The notes beneath the pieces are model-generated. The model saw nothing but the letters and a program-made list of their open reading frames with translations, did not search any database and had not been told where the DNA came from. 64,000 nucleotides of DNA from Enoplosus armatus (lineage: Eukaryota > Chordata > Actinopteri > Centrarchiformes > Enoplosidae), in assembly GCF_043641665.1 (NCBI RefSeq), contig NC_092196.1:14629692-14693691 (forward strand), written 5' to 3'. The translations under genes and the position numbers were made by a program. This document shows, piece after piece, positions 28,111-38,321 of this stretch. Position 1 is the stretch's first letter. Each line of letters begins with the position of its first letter.

Positions 28111-28595
28111 TCTTTTTGACTTTGTGCCACTATTACAAAACTATTATTTTTGCTTTCTCTGAATTTATGTTAATCCATATGCACTCTGAAGTTTAATCCT
28201 AAAGTGTGCATTTGGACACCTAAACCCCTTTCTTGTATCTGTTTATACCAGGCAAACCATTTCTTTAATGCTAACATCAAACCATTGGTGTTCTGGCATA
28301 AAGTCTAACTTGTTGCCAACTAGCACAAGGAGCTAGTTACATTTATAGACACAGTGTGTGTGTCTCGGTGCCCAGTGTTGGGGGAGGGCTGTTTCCCAGT
28401 TTCCTCTCCGGTGATGATGTAGAGCTGTGCGGGGCATGCAGCCATAGCTTAGCTTAGCTTTCTCCCAAAAAGTCAACAAGTCGCAGCTGGCTCGTCCCAT
28501 GCAGCTGAGAGGAAGCAGGAGAGACCTCAGAGGCGCTCAGTGTAACAGAAGAGGGCCGACAGCTGTTTAAAAAAGCTCGAAGACTTCCCCCCCCA

Positions 28596-31500
28596 ATGGA
28601 TGATTTAAACTTTCTTCGTCTCCTTTCAGTCCTCTTGACTTTAGAGCTGCTGTCGCTGTCTAACGGGACAGGATCGAGTAAGTTGTGCCACTTGAGAGCG
28701 AGTTATAGACCTCATGTTTTCTTTTCTGTCGAGGTTGAAATGGCTCGTTGACTTTAACAGACTTATGAGTAACAAAAAGCGGGATTGTTTTGGTCTATTT
28801 ATGTAGCTGGCTGAGCGATGAGGCGCTAACATTAAGCAACAGTGACGTTTAAAAAAAGTTAAGAGGAGATTGGAAAATATGAATTTAATGAGACATTCAT
28901 GTTATATTACTCATGCTTTGAAGGGGGACAAATGATAATCGTGAGTGTGTGAATTCCTGTGGAAAATCATTAACATTACTTTGGTGGTGTAAGGTGTGTC
29001 TGATTATTAGTAAACATTATGACCTTTTGTAGGCATTCTTAATGTGCCAGGCCTCTCACGTCCTGTGGATATTATGGTTGTCTGATAAAACTATCTTTCT
29101 TTCTTACGATTACTGTTGTTTGATAATTATATTAGATGGAAATGGACTGGATAGAATGTGACGCATTTCACTGAGATATGGATATTACACAAAGAAGGGT
29201 GGGCAACAAGTGCAGACTTTCCTAAGGGAGGGGTATATCCTTCCTGAGCCTTTTCCTGTTGCCTCCTGAGACGCAGCTTTTGTTCGACACTACTATATCA
29301 CTACAGCGCCGGGTGAGGAAATGTTTTGTAAAGATAATGGATGTGTGTAGGACTGGAATAACATTTCTCACCCCCACTCTACGTTCCACAGGTGCCAAGC
29401 CAGAATGCCCTATCGAAATAACTCCAGACAGGATGGTGATACAGTACCAAGGCAGAGGCCAGTATGCAACATGCAAGCCAACACCCAGCGGTTCAAGGAA
29501 TCTAGAAGGAGAAATATACTGGCAGGGTCTGCCGGGCATCAAAATTAACACCACAAGTTGGTTGGTTGACACCCAAGACTGGGACCCAAGGCCTGTTTGT
29601 ACTGCAACGTTTGTGGGAATAGGAAAATGCCAGAAATACTTAAACTTCGATCTCTACAGTATGTATTCTTTGATGAATCATTTAAACATGTTTAAATGAT
29701 AAACTTTAAACATGTTTCTGAAATTTTGGAACTATCCTGATCCCATAAAATCATCTCCCCAGAAACACCAGACAGCGTCTCCATCCATCCTGTGGATAAC
29801 AGGAGCTCAGTGGTGGAGGGCAGAGAGGTCCAGCTGCAGTGTGACATTACCAATGTTGCTCCTGCTCAAAACCTGACTGTACGGTGGTACAAAGGGAATG
29901 AAACCTTCCAACCACTTATCCAAGGTGGGGAATCTTTCTTTACACAAGTTCTACCTTCTGTGAGGAAATCTACAAGTGCTAGTCTAACATTTAGTTAAAG
30001 CAATGCAGCATCATGCTAACATGAAATAATTATTCAACATTCATTAAGAGGAACTATTATGGAATGCCCTGAAGTGCATTCAATGAGGTGATAAACTCAA
30101 CAATTGAAGTGTGACCCTGAAGTTAACTTTAATATTCATTGGTTATCCTGATGATGCAATACGTAATTTCCTTTAGAAATCAGATATTGCTCATTAAACA
30201 ACCAGCATTAATACTTGTTTAAGTGAAATTGTTCTTCTCACCAACCTGATGTGACACCGACCGCAACAACGTTGGTTTCTCACCAGCGTATCTCTTATTT
30301 GCAACAGTGTTTGACTCCTTTAAGATCAGCATTTCACTTGTTGGTGTTTGTGGCTGTATTTTTCGGTACTCATGAACATAAGGAATTGCTTTGCACCATG
30401 ATATAAAATATATACAATTGCACAAAAGGTTTGGCACACATAATCTTTGTAACGAGCGTAGTGTTTGTTTTCTTAAGAGTCCAGCAAGCAGAGTGAAATA
30501 CATATATTGGCACCCCAGAAGAGTCATGCTTCACTGTCATCATCATTAACACTGAACTTTGAATTTTTGATGCAAAACATTAGGATCAACTTTTTGTTTT
30601 TGTCTTACTTAATTTGTCCATTAGGCTCAATGCAAGTGACCGGCTGCCTGCCTGACAACAGCACAAACTGTGACGCCAGTGTGATCCGATCCCCAGTGAA
30701 TGTGTCGTCTACCATCAGCATCACTCTGAACAGAACGCACAGCGGAGCAGAGTTTAGATGTGAGGCTCAGTTGGACCTTGGACTTGAGGGACCACAGCCT
30801 CCCCCGAACATGATGTCCAGTCCTCTCAACATTACTGTCTACTGTGAGATCACACTTACATTTGCTGCTCAGTAGTCACAATAACACTGTAAGATGAAGT
30901 GATGATGGACATTTTATGGTAACAGAATAACTAACAGCTAACAGAATTCCACTCATTTAGATTTTCATAATAAATAAAAACTAGAAGTTCAGGACAAAGT
31001 GTAAAATGTTATTGTGAATTACCCAAATAACATATTAGCAGAAGTGTAGTTTTACTAAATGTACTGTAATTCCTTTGGGTCATGGTCTTTGAATTTTCTT
31101 TCACCTCATTCGGATGTATTTGTCATTATTTCTCAACAGATAAGCCCATCATCAATACCACAAAGCTTCCAACTACAATCCCAGTGTTCAGAGGTTATCC
31201 CGAGGAGCTCGTTTGTGAAGCTGAGGGTCACCCACCTCCAAAGATCCAGTGGCTCTACAGCTCAGACAAAGTGCCCCATGTATCTGGAGACACCCTCACC
31301 GTGTTTGAAGCAGGCTTCTACAACTGCAGCGCCACCAATGAGGTTGATTCTATCTCCCATGAGGTCAAAGTGATTTTAAAAGGTAATAATTGATTTTTAG
31401 AAGAAAATATGCATGTCTATAATAGATCTTTTTCCTAAATCAAGCAGCCCAGTTGTAAAACCAGATCTCTGGCAGAGGGTTTGAAGCCAATATACTCCAC

Positions 31501-34317
31501 TCTACTCCCTTATGTACAAAGTACAGTGCTGTGAAAAAGTATTTGCCCCCTTCCTGATTTCTTATATTTCTGCATATTTGTCACGCTTAAATGTGTCAGA
31601 TCATCAAACAAAATTTAATATTAGACAAAGATAACCTGAGTAAATACAAAATACAGTTTTTAAATGATGATTTCATTTATTAAGGGAAAACAGCTATCCA
31701 AACCTACCTGGCCCTATGTGAAAAAGTAATTGCCCCCCCTTGTTAAATCATGAATTAACTGTGATTAACCACATTTTTTGGAAAGCTGAGTTCAATTTCA
31801 CTAGCCACACCCAGGCCTGATTACTGCCAGACCTGTTGAATCAAGAAATCACTTAAATAGAACCTGTCTGACAAAATGAAGTAGGCTGAAAGATCTCAAA
31901 AAGCAAAACATCATGCCGAGGTCTAAAGAAATTCAAGAACAGATGAGAAACAAAGTCATTGACATCTATCAGTCTGGAAAGGGTGCAAAGCCATTTCTAA
32001 GGCTTTGGGACTCCAGCGAACCACGGTGAGAGCCATTATCCACAAATGGAGAAAACTTGGAACAGTGGTGAACCTTCCCAGGGTTGGCCGGCCTACCAAA
32101 TTTACTCCAAGAGCGCATCAAAGACTCATCCAGGAGGTCACAAAAGAACCAAGAACAACATCTAAAGAACTGCAGGCCTCACTTGCCTCAGTTAAGGTCA
32201 GTGTCCATGATTCAACAATAAGAAAGAGATTGGGCAAAGATGGCATCCATGGGAGAGTTCCAAGGCGAAAACCACTGCTGACCAAAAAGAACACAAAGGC
32301 TCGTCTCACATTTGCCAAAAAACATCTTGATGATCCCCAAGACTTTTGGGGAAATATTCTGTGGACTGACAAGACAAAAGTTGAACTTTTTGGAAGGTGT
32401 GCGTCCCGTTACATCTGGTGTAAAACTAACACAGCATTTCATAAAAAGAACATCATACCAACAGTCAAACATGGTGGTGGTAGTGTGATGGTCTGGGGCT
32501 GCTTTGCTGCTTCAGGACCTGGACGACTTGCCGTAATTGATGGAACCATGAATTCTGCTCTCTACCAGAAAATCCTGAAGGAGAATGTCTGGCCATCAGT
32601 TCAAGACCTCAAGCTCAAGGGCACTTGGGTTATGCAGCAGGACAATGATCTGAAACACACCAGCAAGTCCACCTCTGAATGGCTTATAAAAAACAAAATG
32701 AATTTTTTGGAGTGGCCTAGTAAAAGTCCGGACTTAAATCCAATTGAGATGCTGTGGCACGACCTTAAACAGGCCGTTCATGCTCGAAAACCCTCCAATG
32801 TGGCTGAATTAAAACAATTCTGCAAAGAAGAGTGGGCCAAAATTTCTCCACAGCGATGTAAAAGACTCATTGCCAGTTATCACAAACGCTTGATTGCAGT
32901 TGTTGCCGCCATGGGTGGCACAACCAGTTATTAGGTCTAGGGGGCAATTACTTTTTCACTTAGGGCCATGTCGGTTTGGATAGCTTTTTTCCCTCAATAA
33001 AATGAAATCATCATTTAAAAACTGCATTTTGTATTTACTCTGGTTATCTTTGTCTAATATTAAAATTTGTTTGACAAATATGCAAAAAAATTAGAAATCA
33101 GGAAGGGGGCAAATACTTTTTAACAGCACTGTATGTAACACTTGTCATGGGTTTCTGTTGCTCAAAGCTTTATTTTACTTTGCATAGTAAGTCAATAGAA
33201 AAGGCCAACAGAACTATATAGATATAATTGTGCTCTGGACAGCATAAATTAATATATTTATAAATAGAAAATAATGTTAAGTAGCAGAACAAACCCAAAC
33301 AGCTTCAAGGAGGATTCTGTCCAGCTGTAAACATTTATTTCTAAATGGCGTTATGTGATGACTGAGCGGTATGACACAATGCTGTTTGCGTACAAAGACA
33401 GAAACAAAAAGGCAGAAGGCTGGAGGATAAGGATTGGGTACGTTTTGTTGAAAATGTTAAGCTTCTTTGTATAAAATGACTTGTTTTCTGTTGTCAGATG
33501 TTACAATCAGAGGGCTTTCATGTTTTCTCAATGATTATACAAATACAATTAGCTTATATTCCTGTCTGAGGGTAGGTCATATGTTAAAGGCAGAATGAGT
33601 AGGATTGTTGCGTTTTGTAAACACAACATTTAAAGTTGGCCCCTCTTCCCAGAAGTGAAAGCTTGGATGCATGCTTACGATCTGGCACCTGGTCGCTACG
33701 TTTTTCACACCCTGCGCGCTGTTATTGTCTGGGAGTTACACGTTTGACACCCAGAAACCCAAACGGCAAAATAAGAAAACACGTGCAGAGGGCAGGGTCT
33801 CTGCAGATACTGAAACCGCCACACACTTTTAGTGGGTCATAAGTGATGATTGAGAGTGATTCTTTTTGTGTGAGCCTATACATTGTTTTTTAAGAAAATC
33901 CTACTTATTCTGCCTATTAAAATTGTAGATAATAGTAGATGACTAGCAACCTTTTCCTAATTTTCATTTGTGCATTTGTTCATTCTGCATCCAAATAGTA
34001 AAGTGCATCTTCATTGATCCTGCAGTAGAAATTGAAAAATGGAGACACTTGCAGCAGTTTATTTTGAAAAACTTAAACATTAATATGTTGCCTGTTTGAT
34101 TGATTTCATTACAGAGGATTACCTTCCTCTCATAGCTGGATTTGTGGCTGTCACAGTAGTTACCATCTCCATCATCTTCCTCTTCATCTACTCAATCTAC
34201 TACAAGAACACCAGGATGCGCCGCTACAGTCTTAAAAACCCCAAACTCAACAACCCCAATGGCAACGTAGCTCACAACGGCTGGGATCTGCAGTTTCCTA
34301 TGACCAAACTGTCTTAG
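28596..34317 (+). CDS. ICAM-like gene 2: three Ig domains, single-pass membrane
   Basis: ICAM-type cell-surface adhesion protein, 391 aa. Exons: 28596-28677 (signal peptide), 29392-29658 (D1), 29763-29924 and 30625-30843 (two halves of D2), 31140-31382 (D3), 34115-34317 (transmembrane segment, cytoplasmic tail, TAG). All introns are phase 1. D2 begins KTPDSVSI and includes NLTVRWYKGNE and FRCEAQLDLGLEGPQ, as in its neighbours, but is interrupted by a 700-bp intron. D3 carries a C2-type Ig pattern (LVCEAEGHPPPKIQWLY ... GFYNCSATN). The last exon has about 22 hydrophobic residues from 34123 followed by YYKNTRMRRYS, a basic stop-transfer and tail. D1 is divergent: where genes 1, 3 and 4 have G-W-E it reads Y-W-Q. 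A Tc1-like element and a MITE fill the final intron. ATTAAA at 35398 may be the poly(A) signal. Confidence 0.82.
31524..33131 (+). mobile_element. Tc1-like transposon 1 (intronic)
   Basis: A 1608-bp element flanked by TA (31522-31523 and 33132-33133). The ends are CAGTGCTGTGAAAAAGTATT and its near-complement at 33115-33131, and inverted repeats of about 200 bp run into both sides. The 5' repeat carries a short stretch missing from the 3' one. Insertion at TA with these termini is diagnostic of Tc1/mariner. It lies in the D3-to-membrane intron of ICAM-like gene 2, in the sense orientation. Confidence 0.95.
31913..32934 (+). pseudogene. Tc1-like transposase, frameshifted
   Basis: DDE transposase of the Tc1/mariner superfamily. 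An ATG at 31913 opens an N-terminal helix-turn-helix region, but a one-base deletion close to 31983 shifts the frame and the reading stops soon after. The remainder is open from 32005 to the TAG at 32932-32934. The D-D-E catalytic positions remain visible: ILWTDKTK, QQDNDLKHTS (usual P changed to L) and [11 protein letters not shown]. The corrected length would be about 340 aa, normal for the family. It is likely inactive. Confidence 0.92.
33584..33920. mobile_element. MITE-like repeat in ICAM-like gene 2 last intron
   Basis: Inverted termini AGGCAGAATGAGTAGGATT and AATCCTACTTATTCTGCCT bound a 337-bp segment with TTAA at both ends. No coding sequence. I know this terminal pattern as a common fish repeat; the family name is not certain. 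Confidence 0.75.
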
Positions 34318-35425
34318 CAGTTCATCTGTTGATAGCTCTGAATGAGCTGCATCTCTCTGCCAACAGAAACTAGTGTTTGAAAGCTTCAATACCACTTAGC
34401 CTGCAGCAACTGTTTGTCTGGAAACTTCACACATTCTGTCATCCTCGCATCTATTTTCCCACATATAGTATAGTATTTTACCCTTCGTGGAATAATCTAA
34501 TTATAAAAATGAGCAACCTTGGCTTGAGATGTAACATTTTATATTTACTACTGGATTTGTACCTGTTTTCACTGGACAGAAAGAAGAGGAAGAGCAAAGA
34601 CTTATAATTTCGCTCTGACTTGCCAGAGAAACTGTTTTGATATTTTTTCATAAGCACAAAGGGAATTTGATATGAATATGAATGTTTTTTGTTGACCTTG
34701 GGTTCACCAATGCTTGATTTTTTTTAATTTAATTTCCCCCGTTAATATTCACTAAATCTCGGATCTCTATGTTTTATTATTTTACAAACTGAACATGATT
34801 TTAGCATGCATTTAAGAAGTGGTGAGGCTGCTGTGGTTTTCACAGTCACACATGGAACAGGTAATGCACCACTTTCAGTGCTCATTGGCCTCAGAAGCTG
34901 TGACATTGAATCTGTGAAAAAGGAGACCAGCTTTGCTCGATTTGTGCACACTATTGCTTGTGCATACTTTTCATTGAGCCCACTGTCCCTTCACTATTGT
35001 TTGTAAGCCACTCTGCACTTCTTTCGTAGCCTTCTCTGTGCCTGGCCCTTTGTTGTGCCATACTGTGTCAGGCTCTGGTCTTATGGGACAAATTGTCTTG
35101 TTCCACAATTGTATGCTTTTGTATGAATGACTGCAGGCATTAATGCCGAATGCCTATCAGAACTGTATATTCAGGATAAATTTTATGTAAATGCAAAACC
35201 TTATTTATTTATGAAACAGGAAAGATGCAACAATTTAGTATTGAAAATGGACTGCAGACAGGCATGTAAGCATTGCAAATGTTGGAAGAGTTAGTGGAGT
35301 CGAAGTCCTACCTGTGATATAAGAACATGAGGACATTGTAACACTTTTGTGAATACAGCTGTAAATATTTGTGACTGGTGTACAACTATATTTTGATATT
35401 AAAAATGTTCCTTTTCAAACAGATT
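34318..35425 (+). other. Probable 3' UTR of ICAM-like gene 2
   Basis: No coding exon is visible after the TAG. ATTAAA at 35398-35403 is a plausible poly(A) signal about 1.08 kb downstream of the stop. The extent is an inference. Confidence 0.45.
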
Positions 35426-36008
35426 GCTTTGTTATTGAAATCTTATAGGCCTGAATATATCTGATGTGCACTGATGTATTCTTGCCTGGTAAATCCACCT
35501 TAGAGCACAGACACGTGACAAAGCCCAAACTTTGAAGGAGGAAATAAGTAATCTAAAGCTCCAATATCTAAATAGTTGTTGTTCTGCAGTCTTTTATAAG
35601 ACCAGGATAACCAAGAGGGCATCTCCATTTTCCTGGCTTCTGAGGTTGAATGCTTATTCTAAACATTCAAATGTACCAAACTGTTGAATTATTCCTTTAA
35701 GACACCCTTGTTCAAGTCCAGCCCCCGCCTTGGCCACTCAAAAATGGTCTGTATATGTTTCTGACACTGTTTATATCCGGCAAACGCACTCGAGCGCTGG
35801 TCAACAGGAGTTTACCAGGAACACGTGAATGCATCACTAGGGTTAGGTTTTCTTTCGGGACTTTCTATTCGCTCAGTCACCAGGTGAAAGGAAAGATAAC
35901 GCACGTAGCTACGAGGGACACGGATTTGGATAGCGTCTTCTCAACTGGACCATTTTTGTACTTTCATTTAGTAAAGGTGTTGTTGGTTGGCGCTCTGGCG
36001 AAGTCAAT

Positions 36009-38127
36009 ATGTGGTTCTTCATATTCAGCGGCTTACTAGCGTGTACAGGTAACTCTGTTTTCTGTCGTGTTCGTTTGCTTTTATTGAGGTAACACTTACA
36101 TTCAGGTTACAAGTTAGTAACCATTATTGTGTCTCGGTTGTTTCAATGTTACAGCGTCGACTTCGCAGCCTGGCCTACGCCCATTGTTTGATTAACGTTA
36201 GTCTACTAAAACCTGATAATCTTATTAGTTTTTCTTTTATCTCCAGGGATCACATTTTAACCTCCGCACGTTTCCGTAGATCATTTATTAGTGTTAGGGC
36301 AACTGGAAGATTATCTATCTAACTTTAATTGAAGTGTAAACTTTAGTAGGCCATTATCCCAAATCCCACTTTTGGACAAGAGGGAAGCAGCACAAAGACA
36401 TTAATTTGTAGTCAAGAAAAATAGTTTTGTTTCTCACCATAATGACATATCCATGTAAGTTTAACTGACGTTTATGAATATTACAGTGCTTATTGCAAAC
36501 ACTTTTAAGGGGTCCCACATATTGTTATCGTTAATGCTGTTATGGTTACAACACATGCATTTTGTCTCCAAGGCTTGTTTTATATAATCCAGTAAACCAG
36601 TACTGTTTTTTTTAACTGGTGACCACTCTATTACCTATTCAAAGTGTCCCCTTCGCTGGGGCAATATCCGGATTTGATATACAATACTATAATGCTGTGT
36701 AATCCACTGTTTTGCACATGGCTGCTTGTACTGTAGGCTATAATACATACTGTGTACCTCTAGGAAAGCCTGTGAGTTCCTCCTGTCCACTTGAGATGAG
36801 CCCTCCGAGAGTCGCGGTGAGATTTGGAGACTCCCTCTCAGTCAACTGCAGCTCATTACTCAACCAGACAAAGGGAATGGGCTGGGAGTCTTCACATGGA
36901 GGCAAAGGAAACACACTTGGGGTCTCTTTTCTACCCTTAGAAATAAAGTCTGTGAAAGTCTGGGAATTAGAACCAATATGCTTCATCAATCCCATTGTTG
37001 GCAATCAATGTTCTCAAACCCTACCAGTCACCATTTACAGTAAGTAGCCCCCCCTCAAGCAAGCCACTTGTAGGTTTTGATCTTTCCATACTACTGATGT
37101 TGGGACTGGTCACAGTTTTTGTTCAACATTTTTGTCACTTTTTTATACAGAAACGCCAGACAGTGTGTCTATGTCTCACCTGAGTCCAATGGGCCCCGTG
37201 GCAGAGGGTGAAAAGTATCGCGTGCAGTGTGACATTGTTAATGTTGCTCCAGTAAGCAGCCTCTCTGTGAACTGGCACAAAGGAGATAATATATTCTATA
37301 CTGAGACATTTGAAGAGTCCAGTCTATCTCCAGTCAATAAGTCATCTGTTTGCAATCTGACGGCCCATAGAGATGATAATGGAAGTCCGATCTGGTGTGA
37401 AGCAAAGCTGAACCTTTTGCCCACTGTACCAAATCTTCCCACAATCCAATCAAAGTCACATGAAGTGATTGTCCTGTGTAAGTTTTTAATGCCAGTTTAA
37501 TTTAACCATCACAGTTGTTGGATTTGTAAGAGCATATTGGGTGTGTTTTGCCTTTCTCCGATTGTATTTTAATGTCTCTTTTGTTTTTCTTTCTCTGTCT
37601 GTATTTTGATTTAATGTATCTCCTCAGACCCGCCAACCTTCACTGAGCCTGAAAATGAGACGCTGGAACTTGCAGCTCGTAGTAAAATGATTTTAAATTG
37701 CACTGCCACAGGAAACCCAATGCCGGTATACAGCTGGCATGTCCCACATACCATACAACAGACGGACAGGAATCAAAACGAGGATCAACCCATTTTGATC
37801 CCATCCTTTGAGCTTCCAGGGACCTATAACTGCACAGCGTCCAATACCCAGGGCACCAAGACTAAACATTTCACTGTCATCGAAGCTACAAGTAAGATAT
37901 TGTTGCTAAAATCATTAAGTTTCTCAGCTTGTTCTACTCCATAATTGTCTTGCAGTGTTAATTATTCTATAATTCCTTCATGCTGTTGTTTTCCACCAGG
38001 TAGTCACCCTGGAACCACTGCTGGGATTTTAATGGCTGTGTTCTTTGTTGTAATCTTTGTTTTGGGATGTATGGTTTATCACAAACAAAGAAACTCCTCT
38101 GTTGCAAGAACAGAATGTCTGAGCTGA
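36009..38127 (+). CDS. ICAM-like gene 3: three Ig domains, membrane isoform a
   Basis: ICAM-type adhesion protein, 344 aa in this form. Exons: 36009-36048 (short signal peptide), 36764-37039 (D1), 37151-37477 (D2), 37628-37891 (D3), 38000-38127 (transmembrane and tail, TGA). All introns are phase 1. An acceptor at 36737 is also in frame and would add nine residues before D1. D1 has the four-Cys pattern and GMGWE. D2 opens KTPDSVSM and contains SVNWHKGDN. D3 reads LNCTATGNPMPVYSWH ... GTYNCTASNTQGTK. D1 and D2 exons have the same lengths (276 and 327) as in gene 1, pointing to a tandem duplication. The membrane exon has about 20 hydrophobic residues followed by YHKQRN and a very short tail. 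Confidence 0.83.
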
Positions 38128-38163
38128 GAGTGAGAATGTAACACAAACTCCCATCTCCCACAG

Positions 38164-38321
38164 GGAATCGTACAACCTTTGCAGCCTTGGTTGGAGTATT
38201 TGTGTCCCTGGGAGCCCTGCTCTTCATTGGCGGTCTTTATTTTGTGACACCTGAAGGCACATTTTCTTTCAGCAAAGGCAGCTATCTCAGAGGACAACCT
38301 ACCTCATCAGCACCTGTATGA
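38164..38321 (+). CDS. Alternative membrane/tail exon of ICAM-like gene 3
   Basis: Directly after the first membrane exon, an acceptor CCCACAG (38157-38163) opens a phase-1 frame ending in TGA at 38319-38321. It encodes an N-R-T sequon, about 20 hydrophobic residues (positions roughly 38179-38245) and a 26-residue tail. Joined to the D3 exon (ending 37891) it gives a 354-aa protein. Splicing from the first membrane exon cannot join to it in a coding manner, because that exon ends with its own stop. The two are therefore best read as mutually exclusive last exons, or the second as a remnant. Inferred from sequence only. Confidence 0.6.

Noticed and set aside
35755..36039. 94-aa open frame overlapping the signal exon of ICAM-like gene 3
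   Set aside because: It is in a different frame from the signal peptide, lacks known motifs, and the phase-1 signal exon at 36009 fits the gene structure of all its neighbours.
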